DNA of 64,000 nucleotides, taken from contig OU452222.1 in assembly GCA_911728455.2 (NCBI GenBank), positions 558,001 to 622,000 of the forward strand, in the 5' to 3' direction. The notes below the pieces were generated by a model, which did not search any database, was not told the origin of the DNA, and saw only the letters and a program-made list of their open reading frames with translations. The position numbers and the translations under genes are program-made. This document shows positions 46,149 to 58,695 of the stretch, piece by piece (the stretch's first letter is position 1; every line of letters begins with the position of its first letter). This stretch comes from Marthasterias glacialis. Taxonomy: Eukaryota > Echinodermata > Asteroidea > Forcipulatida > Asteriidae.

Positions 46149-49100
46149 ATGAATTACAGAGAAACTGTGGTGGGGTGCATTCTCGTGGCAGCTTTGTATA
46201 TGTTAATTTGTATGAAAATTCTGCATTCCCGTCGCTCTGTGGTGTTGAACAGGATTGTTATGGTGTCTTCGGACTCCCACCAATTCACGGTCAAGGGAGG
46301 CGTGACAGGTAGGGTAGCTGATGATGAATCATGTCGAGGAAGATAATTATAATAATAAAATGTCAAACAGTATTAGGCCCACTGTAAGTGGGATAACCTA
46401 AGGAGGTTATGGTAGCTCCATATAAACCTGGAGCTTACGGGGTACTATAGAACCGTAGCTGAGCCTTGAGTTTCGTATTAGGATCCGTACTTGCAGTGTC
46501 ACGTCATCAGTTTCATATTGAGCTAATCATGACACGACCCACATTATCATGAGATTATTAACTCATTGTTTAAGCTAAAATATAGGATTGGTTGAAAGCT
46601 AATGGTACAGTGTGCTTACTTTGTGTGATTCAATATAATTATACATGAACAATTTGGCTCAATCCGTCGTACGGGCGTACTTTTCAGCATGTAAACACGT
46701 TGGCCTTGACTTCGATTGTTACAAACCTAAAATAAAATTAGGGTCTTCGAATTGTATTTTCTCGATTTGACAGTATTTCAGACAGAAACATTTTTATGGA
46801 AGATTTGTACCAATCCTTTAAAGTAAATTATTACCTAAAGTGTGTTTTAACATCATTCACGATATAGACCATGTGACCTGTGACATCGCACGTTAACAAA
46901 AGAGCCACAGAGCCTGTGCTTTATGCAGGCACAAATTGTACACAGCCCAATCGAGCTATTGAACTGTCTGTTTTTTATCAACTTTTGATATGAAGAAAGA
47001 GGGCATTTCTCAAAACTTCTTCAGCTGTTATTTTTATAACGCTTGAATTTATTTGGAAATTATGACACAAAATATAACATTTCCCATAATGCCCAGTGCA
47101 GTACCTCGCCTACCAGGAAATGCCCTTGAACGCATAAGGTCATTTGTACACCAAGGTTACGTGGTCTATACAGATCTATGGACGCCCACGATGGGTTAAC
47201 GTCATCCTGTAAAAGTCACTTTTTCTAGAACAGACTTTGCGAACGCATTCGAAATTTCAATTTTCCTTCTAGACCACCAAGTATCAGGACTTTCGCACGT
47301 GATTCAAAATCCTCCCAAAAAGCCGGAAAAGGTTTGTCCGGAGTTACAAGACATTCCAAATCTCGGTGAGTTAAATTTTTGTTTTTAGTCTGAGGACCCC
47401 CAAGACTTGGACCAGGTTGGGTGTGGGGGGGACTTTCAAAACCGTCTGGAAAGGTATATTAAAGTTTAGTGGGTTTAAACAATCATTGGAAATAAGGGAA
47501 TGTATGATACTGATTTTATTGAATGGTTAGAATTGATTTTCTTTAAATCAAGTTTACATTGGACAAGCCATAATTCAAAACACAGTATAAAATGAGAGGT
47601 GTAGCCGGGGAGTGGGGGGGGGGGGGGTTCGGAGGCACGTGCCCCTAAATTTCCAGTGCCCCCATCAGGTGCCCCCCTTAAAAAATGTAGATACATGTTA
47701 TTCATGAAAAAACATGGCACCTGCCCCCCGCCCCGCCCTCACTGAAAAAAATCAATTTCCCCGTGCCCGCACGCCGTGCAAAATACCTGGCTACGCAAAC
47801 AAACACAATCGGCGATATTCTAGCACAAGTAGTCAGCGCAGACACCCAAAACTAAAATAATTCTATATTTTTTCCCTTCAAAATAATTCCAAGTGAATGA
47901 CCGAGAAATGGATCTGACAATGACAATGGACATCAATGAAGTGGAAAAAAGTGTATATGGCAATCATCTGAAGCAGATTCAGGACTTAGTATTGATGGGA
48001 AATAAACTCATAGCCGGGAAAGTGAGCTCTAACGAATCAAGCAAACAAACTGTGAAGAGATTGTCTGCTCTTGAGGTTCAACACGGTGATTATGTTTACC
48101 TACCCGGGGGACGTTGTCGACCTGCAAACTGCCGATCAAGGTGGAAGGTACGAAGTTTCGTGTCCACTGTATTCAAGTCAGTCCCATTGGCCTGATGCAA
48201 CAAATAGAACATTAGAACATCTTCAAAATGTCGGCTTTAGTAATGAGTCCAGGTCACTTGGTTCGAACATGGCTTCAGTCTTTCTGAGAAACATTGTCAA
48301 GTCTTGATATTATTTGTTCAAATAAAAAGCAGAACTGGTTTCATAAATCAGATAAATTAGGAACACTAGACATAATAAACTTCCTTAGTAGCCAGCAAAA
48401 AGTTTCGATATCATGTAGGTCTTGTCTTGCTGGAGTTTTACTTTATTCTTCTTCGACATTAACAGGTAGCTGTTATAGTACCATATCGAAATCGTACAGC
48501 CCAATTGTCGACATTTCTGCGTTACATGGTTCCTTTTCTTCAAAAGCAGCTTCTTGAGTTTGGCATATTTATCATTAACCAGGTAAGCATTGTCTGGAAG
48601 TACTTTTGAACCTGATTCTGAATAGCTTGACCCCTTCCATTGATCCATACTTCCATGAAGACTTGTGTAGCTTTTAAGAAGAAATAATTATTTTTCCTTG
48701 GAATATTTTGAAACTCTGATGATCAGAACAATGAACAATGATCTGGTAGCCATCTTTTTCTTTCAATTGGAATTGAATGACAGCTAAACTGAGGCTTGTG
48801 TGAATATAGACTGGTCCCTTGTTGGTTCCTTGACAACGTGTACCATTTCATGCGAGGAATAGGACCAAGACGTTGACAACATGACATTTTGTTGTTATTT
48901 TGTTTTAAAGGAGACCGGTCTACTCTTCAACCGTGGCATGTTGCTAAATACTGGATTTCTAGAGTCCCAATATTTCTCTAAATGGGACTGCTATATTTTG
49001 CATGACGTTGATCATGTACCTCAGAGTGAACTGAATCCGTATGGATGTATCAACATGCCTCGACATTTTATCTCCGGTGCCGATAATCGAAACTACAGGT

Positions 49101-50844
49101 TAGACTACTGAGTGAAATCTATTTCCCTGGATTTATACTTAGATTATTGGCTTCCTTCTGCCAATTAGATGTGTTTCATTATAACCTAGCCATCCATTTT
49201 GGCGACGTCTCTTTTCGTGGGTTTTTGTTTTCATTATAATCCATCCGATTTAAAAGCCATCCATTCTTTAACAACAAACCCAATATAAAGAAAAAATAGT
49301 TGTTGCAAATTGTTACCAGCCCACATGAGGACATTACCACTTTTTTTACAGTAAAAAATAAATGCACTCAACTATTGACGAGTTTTGTACTAATTGTACT
49401 TACAAGGTGAAAATGGAACTCATGTCGTCAAATGTAATGAATGAAATAAAGTATAGAAAAATGTTGATCTTGCTATGTATGTTGCAGGGTACCATACCCG
49501 TCGTCCTTTGGTGGGGTGGTTGGGTTCGAATCAGCCCAGTTCCAACGGATAAATGGATTCAGTAACGTGTACTGGGGATGGTGTTGTGAAGATGACGACC
49601 TAGGTCAGAGGGTAAATGCAGCCGGTCTCAGAATAAATAGGTACACCGGTCACACGGGTTACTATAAAGCCATTAGCAAGAATCATTTCAGAATAGCCGA
49701 CCAATCACAAGGACAACCCGAAAAGTAAGTCAACTATTATTGATTCGTCTTAATTATTACAGTATTGTAAGGATCATTTGGAATTCATGAAGCAGGTGCA
49801 TAGTATGGTAAGATTGAAAATGTAAATATTCACAGATTTACGCATAACTTACATGGTATAACCATGGTCATGGTGGAAAGTTTCCCTTGAAATATTTTTG
49901 GCTGAAATGGTATAGTTTTGAGAAATGAGTCAAACAATTAGTTTTGATCTCAGGAGTCCGAAATCGGATGGTTAAAAATAGAGATGGGGTTTCCACTGAG
50001 CTTAAACTTGCACAGGTTTGGTATTACATGATTTGTGTCAGACAAAGTGCGGGTGCTGGTCTTTGACGATTACAAATAATATATTGGCTGCTTGCCTTTA
50101 ACTGATGACTTCAAATAACAAAATTGCATGTTTATATTCACAAGGATTAACATCAATGTAGGCTTGCTGTGTTCTCTAGACCCACTTGCAAAGGCCACCA
50201 CTGCTGAGATCGAGCAATGGGAGGGGAACATGCAAGTGTCGCGCCAGGCAAAACTCTCAGCCAATAATAGGTTTTCGTTTGACCCCATCGGTGAGGGCGC
50301 TGTTGGAGTGTGAGAAGTCTTATGCAATGGGTCTTTTCAAACAGACAAGCAACGATTGTTGATTACTAGTGAACTAATTGTAGCAAAGCAAGTGTTCATT
50401 TCATAACCTTAAAAGACATAAATCAAATTGATCTCAATAGATGTGGCTACTTTATGAAACATCGGTCATCAACCAATCGTCCACCATTTTGAATGTTGCC
50501 AGTGGCAACCATCTTTAACCCCCCCCCCCCTCCTTCCAGTCTCAGTTTCGTTCCATTACTAAAAGAGCTGTATCATGATGAAGATGTAGAGCAGCCATGT
50601 TGGTTTGGAGCTTTATTTTATCTGTTATTCTTTCCACCAGAAACTAGTTCAAACCAGAAATACATTAAAGACTTAAATCTTAAATTATTTGCCTTTCTTT
50701 TCTTTTGGTTTCAGTCGAGTGAATCTTAGAAAGAGCCGCAGTCGCTTCAAAACAGACGGTTTGAACAGCATTCGGTACAGTACACCACACATTGAGTTAC
50801 ATACTTTATACACCAATATATCAGTGGATATAAGACGTTTATAA
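46149..50844 (+). CDS. Beta-1,4-galactosyltransferase-like, divergent (copy B)
   Basis: Seven exons: 46149-46308, 47273-47365, 47894-48147, 48466-48582, 48911-49098, 49488-49724 and 50715-50844. All junctions are GT-AG, total 1179 nt, 392 residues, a normal length for the family. The start at 46149 gives a five-residue tail and a membrane anchor at about residues 7-23, a classic type II Golgi protein. The catalytic-type domain has VAVIVPYRNR (from 170), FNRGMLLNTG, DVD at 240-242 and INGFSNVYWGW. The invariant Gly-Gly after WGW is Cys303-Cys304, and the metal-ligand His position is Lys335. It is a tandem paralogue of copy A about 5.3 kb downstream, with the same intron phases through the catalytic exons. 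It lacks copy A's extra stem exon and repeat tail. B4GALT5/6-like by FNRGMLL and HDVDHVP. Catalytic competence is doubtful; alternatives are altered specificity or a non-catalytic role. Confidence 0.88.
46863..47170. mobile_element. Foldback element in intron 1 of copy B
   Basis: 'tatagaccatgtgacc' at the left pairs with 'ggttacgtggtctata' at the right (14 of 16 positions). The interior contains 'gcataaggtcat', related to the element at 17.1 kb. Confidence 0.55.
47595..47800 (-). repeat. G/C-run interspersed repeat in intron 2 of copy B
   Basis: Starts 'gtgtagccggggagtggggg' and ends 'ccgtgcaaaatacctggcta', with C-run blocks between. The minus strand reads 'tagccaggtattttgcacgg', like the ends of the other G-run repeats. 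Confidence 0.5.
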
Positions 50845-52284
50845 TGGTCCATATGCATGTCCCAGGACGCATGACCAGAAATAATCGGCGTGCAAAGGAT
50901 TCTTTAGTGTAATCCGAGCCCAAACAACATCGCCAACCATCAAAGTGGTACACAGCACGTAAAATCTTGCAATGTATACATGTAAACTACAGCACGGCGT
51001 CCATGTTTACAACTTTATTTTAGCTGTACTCGGTTTCCCAAGATGCATTGCGGTATATATTTAAGATGGTGGTTGTGCATTTGGGCTAATGGGCTGGTGG
51101 TTGATACAGTATATGCATGTATTCAGATTTGTCTCAACTAATTGTCATTGTTCAATAACTCTTATATTGAGAGTAGCATTTTGGATTTCTGAATGTTAAG
51201 CTAAATACAACCTTTTTGTTTCAATACTTAGCCCGTTAGGCCTACTTCGTTTGAAATCATGCTAAAAAGTAGCTTTGTCGACAATTCTGCTGTTTGTAAA
51301 GAAAAACGTAACTACAAAAAAAAATATGAAGGATTTTGTCCTATAATAGAGTTTTATTTTTATCCTTAAGGACACAAAACTCAAAGGAAAAGGTAATGAT
51401 GTCATGCTAATTACATTTTTCGGTATCTCTATTATTGAAAAAACAAACATCCTTTAGCTAAACGACCAAATTACACTTATGTCAACTAGTTAACAAAATT
51501 ACATAAGTATTTTAACACACGCCAAAAAACAATCTGAACATTTTTACTTTAGTTGTGTAGTTTGATTGATTAGTTTCATGTAATGCACAGTTCAGGCCAA
51601 CCATTATTACACGACTTAATATCGTATGTTCAATTTCTTACACCATTTTCTGTAAAAGATGCATTTTAAAGGCTTAGCATTATTTTTTGATGGAGTTCCT
51701 GTTCAACCGTTTAAGCTAGGCCTCACAAACATTCATCACATAATAATGTTTAAATTGATCATGCTCACAAGCCGTTTGGTATCCCCTCCTACTAAATATT
51801 TAATACAATGTTTTCTACTCTTCGATATTATGCTGAAAAGAGTGTTTTTAAACATCTGTTCTGATATTTTAAGTGAAGAGAAGCCTTCCATGATTCAGTT
51901 GCTTTATAGTCAGAAACCAGTACTGCTTTCTCAACGCGTTTTCTGTTCTTTGCAATAATCGAATTGAGATAGTTGTCATCACATCGGTTCAATAACCATT
52001 AATAAGACCTGGTTAAATTTAGTTCCGCTTCCCGTGAAGGCACAAAAAAGGGAAAAACCGATTGCCATTATTTAATACAATGCTCAAATCTTGACTTTCA
52101 AAACGTGTATTGTATTGAAGACATCTATACCTGAAACTATTAAATGTACACTTTTTGGGTGTTTCTATTTTGTATAGTATTTTGTGATGTGCCGTAATTT
52201 GTGGTAACTATTAGACTTTCTTTCTTAAAGTAGTTTTCATACCTCAATCTTGATGGTTGCAGTCTCATACTTGAGACTATGTGG

Positions 52285-52437
52285 CTTGAGCCCCCCCCCC
52301 CCTCGCTCAGAACCCTTCCCCCTTGCCCCCGCCCCCAATTAAGATCGAAAAAATGAACAAAAGAATAGCCCCAACAATTATGTTGTTGCCCCTACTTGAA
52401 CCCCCCGCCCCAATGAAAATGTCTGGTTATGCCACTG
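52285..52437 (-). mobile_element. G/C-run repeat ending in inverted CAGTGGCATA
   Basis: The right end 'ctggttatgccactg' is the reverse complement of a CAGTGGCATAACCAG-type terminus. The rest is C-run blocks. The left end is not clear. Confidence 0.45.
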
Positions 52438-52990
52438 GCCAGGATATCTGCTGGTAAAAACGATATTGCTGAATGATTTCCATATTTTCCTTTTGGCTGA
52501 CTGGAAGTACGTGTACTCTTACCGCTTGTTATCAATCATAGTGGCTTTATAATAGACTATTGCTGTTGCCATGGGTACGGAAGCTGTCTAGCTTTCCCGG
52601 TACTTCGAGAATGACGTAGAACATTATGGGAATTCAGATCATCTATGAATTGTAAACCAATTAAGGACATAGGCCTATTTTAAGGACACGTGTGAGAAAA
52701 CAAAAAAAGGTTTTGAGGACCGCCTCAATACTATTTCTAAATACATGAAATGAAAACTAGTGTTCTTGTCTATTTTGAACGATTAGTTAAGCAAAACATA
52801 AGTACTGCACTAATTGAATAGCGCTTTGATAATACATTACTTTAATTTTGTTTTAGATATTTCCAGACTGTGGACTGTAAAAATAGAATGTGGGTCATCG
52901 TTAATTTGGAGAAACAGTGAAGACTTTCACCTTGTAATATTTATAAATAATCACACCTTTGAGGTCAAACTCAGCATCGAATTTTCGTTG

Positions 52991-53057
52991 TAGACTGGTT
53001 CCCGGTCCCTACATCGGTCTCAGAACAAAAAACGTATAGGGACCGGGAACCAGTCTA
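52991..53057. repeat. Perfect 21-bp inverted repeat, 25-base loop
   Basis: The arm 52991-53011 starts 'tagactggttcccggtccc' and is matched exactly by its reverse complement at 53037-53057. The perfect stem and small loop suggest a recent foldback insertion or a small-RNA-like hairpin. Confidence 0.85.
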
Positions 53058-53919
53058 ATTTGCGTTGTATTCTGTTTTTACCTCAGGGCGAGGGCGCCCT
53101 TTCACGTACTAAAAAAAATGCCCATAGTAACGTCATTCTGCATAAGGTCTATTATATCTCTGCAAAATTCAATCGTCAATAGATGTGATTTAAACCAAGC
53201 AGAACAGTTGATTTCAAAATACAGTTGATAAATAAAACGGTTATAAGGCACAGGTGCTACACCTACAACAAACTAGAGAAATAAGCCTCGCACTTTTGTC
53301 GAAAAAAATTTGGTTACGTTATTATATAGATGTATTATGATCCGTGCTCCTGAGATTTGTGCTCGAAAATGAATTGATTTCAGTGAACGAAATTTAGAAG
53401 AGCATGTTATTTTTGAACGAATGAAATTAATAAATCGCGTTTGGACCGCGTAGATGGCTATACAATTTTGTTTTTGAAACGATTATCTGTCCGCTGCTGG
53501 TACACAGAAGTCAGCTTAAAAATTATTACCGGTACCTTAATTTTCTCTCTGTGTCGCAAGGGACCCGGCTGAACTTAAGCGGGCAGCGCACGGAGTTTAT
53601 TTATTGTGCTCCACGCATGCCATTGTAATTAATTTCTCTGTTTTTATTCGTTGATGGATTTGTTTCGTTGGATATCTCATTTGAAAGTTAATAACTTTGG
53701 TCATCCTACAAAAATAGCCATTCAACGTTTAGATTCAAGGTAAAATCGGTTTGAGCACGGATAAAATTACCTCTACAATTCTAAAAAATTTATAAATTTC
53801 TTGACAGTCTGTAAATAAATCTAATAAACTTTAAAAAGCCTTAAAAACGACTTTTCGCTTTTCATTTTCCCCTAAAATAAATTCCAAATATCCCTCAATA
53901 TCACGAGGTTGCCGTTTTG

Positions 53920-55085
53920 ACCCTGGATATGGCTATATTCACATTGTGCTCATTGCTTGTGCACAGCATGGGCCTTGATGGATCAGGGATATGGCTATAT
54001 TCCTGTACCCATTACTTGTGCACAACATATGGAATAGTGGACCGTGCGTTACGGTCATGGTGGACCCGGGATATGGTTATATTCCTGTACCCATTACTTG
54101 TGCACAGCATATGGAATAGTGGACCGTGCGTTACGGTCATGATGGACCCGGGATATGGCTATATTCCTGTACCCATTGCTTGTGCACAGCGTAGGGCCTT
54201 GGTGGACCCGGGATATGGCTATATTCCTGTACCCATTACTTGTGCACAACATATGGAATAGTGGACCGTGCGTTACGGTCATGGTGGACCCGGGATATGG
54301 TTATATTCCTGTACCCATTACTTGTGCACAGCATATGGAATAGTGGACCGTGTGTTACGGTCATGATGGACCCGGGATATGGCTATATTCCTGTACCCAT
54401 TACTTGTGCACAGCGTATGGGTCTTGGTGGACCCGGGATATGGCTATATTCCTGTACCCATTACTTGTGCACAGCATATGGAATAGTGGACCGTGCGTTA
54501 CGGTCATGATGGACCCGGGATATGGCTATATTCCTGTACCCATTACTTGTGCACAGTGTATGGGTCTTGGTGGACCCGGGATATGGCTATATTCCTGTAC
54601 CCATTACTTGTGCACAGTGTATGGGTCTTGGTGGACCCGGGATATGGCTATATTCCTGTACCCATTACTTGTGCACAGTGTATGGGCCTTGGTGGACCCG
54701 GGATATGGCTATATTCCTGTACCCATTACTTGTGCACAGCGTATGGGTCTTGGTGGACCCGGGATATGGCTATATTCCTGTACCCATTACTTGTGCACAG
54801 CATATGGAATAGTGGACCGTGCGTTACGGTCATGGTGGACCCGGGATATGGCTATATTCCTGTACCCATTGCTTGTGCACAGTGTATGGGCCTTGGTGGA
54901 CCCGGAATATGGCTTCATTCCTGTACCCATTACTTGTGCACAGCATATGGGTCTTGGTGGACCCGGGATATGGCTATATTCCTGTACCCATTACTTGTGC
55001 ACAGCATATGGAATGGTGGACCGTGTGTTACGGTCATGATGGACCCGGGATATGGCTATATTCCTGTACCCATTGCTTGTGTCAC
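53920..55085 (+). repeat. 61/82-bp satellite array
   Basis: The basic unit, 'ggacccgggatatggctata' followed by 'ttcctgtacccattacttgt' and 'gcacagtgtatgggtcttg', has a 61-base period. A second 82-base form carries an insert starting 'ggaatagtggaccgtgcg' and ending 'ttacggtcatg'. About 16-17 units mix the two forms. The 61-base unit is not a multiple of three and is free of stops in all + frames, so long overlapping Tyr/Cys/Trp-rich open frames appear. They are not genes. Confidence 0.95.
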
Positions 55086-56460
55086 AACTTGCGCATAGTG
55101 TCAGGGACTCCGCGACAAAGAATTTGTCTGTATAACGGGTTCAACTGACTCCATAGGCCGTGTTCAAAATAGCCCGTATCCTGGGTCAAAACGGGATAAG
55201 GGTGTTGTTTGTTTTTTCATAGGGTTTTGTTTAAAAAGTTTTTTTTAGCTTCAAAACCTGCAGTAAATCAGAAGTTTTACTACTAATTTAGACCTCTTCT
55301 CATAAAGTACAACTTTTGAAGAAGCAAAAAAGAAGAAACAAATATTTTGTTCCCCAAAGTTTGGGCATTAAATGTCTAAATCTAAATTATATATAAAGCC
55401 GAATCATTATTGTGATTTCGAAGTATAAAGGGGCGGATCCAGGTTTTCAGGTGGCGGGGGTGGGGGTGGGGGTGGGGGAGGGGCGGCTATTTATGAGGGC
55501 TAATTTCCAGGTTGGACATTTTTTGGTAATCACAAAGTTTAACTGGAGGTGACCTAGTTTATTCTGAACAATCTTTGGATTATGTACGGCCAATGGGGTA
55601 AAAGGGATAGAATAGAACATAACAAACAAAAGACAAAACAAAACAAAAACACACATAGGATTACACAAAATAATTAAAACTTTAATTACAGAAAACAAGA
55701 AGCACAAAAACGGAGTAAACACAAATAAATAAATGCCCGTATTCTGTGTCAAAACGGTAATTTTCATTATGGTTTGGCGACATTTGGACTAATGAATAAA
55801 ATAAGTGTTTTTGGAAGAAATAGAAAGGCGAAAAGTAATTTTGACTGCACTTTAAGATCGATTACAAATACTTAAGAACTTTCGAAACAATTGAGTATTT
55901 TAACAGTTTTTTAAATTAATGTTATAATTATTGAATTTCTTCAAAGTTTAGAGTTTCAAAAGTTGCCAGAGTTTGATATTAATATCCAAGATGCTTATTC
56001 TGTCCTGTATTTTAAAAATTTAGATGTAATGCACCATGAGGTCAAAAGGAAAAGAGGCTGCAGACGGTAGATGTACCAGGTTCAAACCCCACCCTTAACT
56101 ATTTTATTAATCGACTAGCAACAAAACAGTGACTGCGACGGACCGAAGTATTTCAGCAGAGAAAGAAAAAAAGATGAAATAAAAATAGACATAAGAACAA
56201 ACTTTCATTTCTTTTGAGACAATTTTGTCCCTGATGATGAAACCACTCCCTTTGCATAATCTTTATACAAAAACAAGCTTTCAAATTCAATTGGGAAGTT
56301 AGATTCAGACCGTAGTATTTGATTTATCACAATTTATGCGAAACCTTATGACAAAACTTGCGATGAAAGCATTTACAAGTGATGCTCCGTATCTTTAAAA
56401 AATAGATTGTAAAGTTTTATTATTATTTCATGATGATTAACTTTTTCTAATGAGGAGGAC
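55086..56460. other. Gene-free AT-rich stretch
   Basis: Nothing gene-like was found apart from a G-run repeat fragment at 55430-55490 ('ggggcggatccagg') and a tRNA-B-box-like 'ggttcaaacccc' at about 56080. Confidence 0.55.
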
Positions 56461-56464
56461 TTTG

Positions 56465-56740
56465 TTTTGTTATGCAAATTAATTTATGGAAGCCCAGAGT
56501 TGCCTGACTCACGTGACAAGTTTTAACGTGTCATGCCGCGCGCAGTTCATGTGATACTTTGCCATTTTTTATACAGGTGTTGTTGTAATTTTAGATAAAA
56601 GAACCTGTCCATAGTATGGATTGTTTTTTCTATCATTACGGTCAGTCATTTTTTATGACTGACCATTATATTGACGTTTCCTTTTGTTTTGTTATGCAAA
56701 TGATTTCAAGGGCGTCCCGGGCGTTGCCTGATCACATGAC
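56465..56740 (+). promoter_or_regulatory. Duplicated octamer plus E-box module
   Basis: 'ttgttttgttatgcaaat' occurs at 56462-56479 and again at 56684-56701 and contains the POU octamer ATGCAAAT. Each copy is followed 30-32 bases later by 'gttgcctga' and an E-box (CACGTG at 56510, CACATG at 56733). The module sits just upstream of the first putative exon of the right-end transcription unit and may be its promoter. Confidence 0.35.
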
Positions 56741-58695
56741 ACAAGCAGCAGGTTGTACCGCCATTTTTAAAGACAAGATGGCCAGCGTCAACACGTCTTC
56801 GTATATTATATTCTCCAAAAAATTCAAGTTTTTACCTAGATCCGAGGACACAACTACCACAAAAGCGTGATGGTGAGTTTTTCATTTAATTGTGATAAAG
56901 ATGATTTTAGTATTAAGGATTTTCACAGAAAACTTTTAAGGAATCGGGGAGGATAATTTCGGCACGACCTGCCATGTCGTTTGATTTATAGAAAGATAAT
57001 TGAACAGTTCCGAATCACTAAATATCATATTATTTTTATTTCAACCTTACCGCAGAAGATAATAAACTAAAACTTTACTCACGAAGGTAATAACCATTCC
57101 CCTATAATGTGTAATTTTCATCAACCCAACTACTACCTTTTTGAAGAAATTGAGCATTTACCGACTTAAACTTGGTTGAAAATGTAAAAAAATGTGATTC
57201 GTGTTTGCCGCCGGTAGCTTGGGAAAAATAGCAACGATTTAAACAATCCAAGCAAGTTTGTTAAAATTTATAGTTTTTGATGTATTTTTAAGTGATCAAA
57301 TTTCAGAAAATTACAAATCGCCCCCAAAAGAGTGGCATTCTTTGATAAGTTCCAGATCACGGCCGGCGATCACAGCCGGAGTCGTGCATTGATTTTGTGC
57401 ATAATATTTTCGTGAACAAACTTGGGCGCGTTCTGCACCTGCTCCGTTGACTTAAAGTTAGTTATCCAGAATGGATTAAACGGATCCGGAAATTGTTTCT
57501 AAACACCAAGGAAATAAGACTTCAATTTTTATATAATGCTTCCTCACGGAGACCATTGTCAAAACATTTTGTGTATGTGGAATAACTGGAATGCCAGTAA
57601 ATCAAACACAAAAAGTGATCCGGACCTTATCAAAAGTGATCCGGAACTCCAAGGACCACAGACCTTTTCTTCATTCAGAATTGTAGCCTTAATTTAACTG
57701 ACTTCATACTATGACATTTTTTATCGGGTTAATTTCCTGAATAATTTTTGTGTGTGTGAAGAAAATTCTGTGTGAATAGCGTTGTCGCAATGAAACCATA
57801 ACTTAACCAAGCAAAGACATAACAAGTTCGCATAAAATGTACCGGTATTTATTTTTCTCTTTCGAGAAAGTGAGGATTTTGTCCACCGTGAATCTGCCAA
57901 ACCTTAACCATAAAGCCACGGCCAATAATCGGCCATGGTATGCTGGCATCTCAGACTTGCCTCCCATGTCGAAAACAATGATGGCAGCCTATGTATCTCC
58001 CATAATCATTGCCTGTCTAATAAAAAGAAGAATGTCTGGAATTGGGATTACACAATTAAACCCTGGAAAAAGGGAGATTTCAAGCATAAGTTCCAGTGCC
58101 CCTTGTTCCTCTTTGTTAAGGGGCAACTCGGTGAGTGCGTGCACTGTGCATGCTACACAATGGTCTGGCATGTTTACATGTCTGCTGAAGGCATCCCTGG
58201 ACATTTTTGGAAACGTGTTTAACAGACTACTGTTTGCGTGTTTGAAATAGTTTTGCCTGCAGACACGTGTTCTGGCAATCACTGGTTAAGAAAAGTTAAC
58301 TTGGGACGTCAAATTTAAAAAAAACTTCTATTTCTCTTACTACCCTTGTGTTTTATTACTTATTAATACTTAAAGCTAAATGAAGCATTACTCTGTTCTT
58401 TGTTTGTATGAAACAGCAAGGGTTGTCATTTCCACAGAGACATTAAAGAAGATGTCAGTTCATAAATCTACCTTTTCTGGTTGAGTTGCCTGAGTATACA
58501 GAGCTTATCACACATTGGGGTCAGGGTTAAATAAAAACTAATAATGGTTAAAAGTACGACCAATTCTTAAATGAAAGGGACAAATATAATCTCATACTAC
58601 CCTTGTGCTTGATTACTTATTAATATTTCAAAGCTAAATAAAGCATCATTGTTTTCTTTGTTTGCATGATACAGCAAGGGTTGTCATCTCCACAG

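Larger units (their letters stand above)
50845..53919. other. Intergenic stretch downstream of copy B
   Basis: No coding exon is supported. It includes an inverted G/C-run repeat (about 52285-52437), a perfect 21-bp hairpin (52991-53057) and a half of the 'gcataaggtctat' foldback family (53060-53155). Confidence 0.55.

Noticed and set aside
53563..53585. 28S rRNA fragment ('gacccggctgaacttaagc')
   Set aside because: It resembles the start of 28S for fewer than 20 bases, with an insertion and a mismatch, and the flanks do not match.
54350..55148. Long overlapping + strand open frames (up to 229 codons)
   Set aside because: They are readings of the 61/82-bp satellite in several frames at once. 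There is no start context, splice sites or domain.
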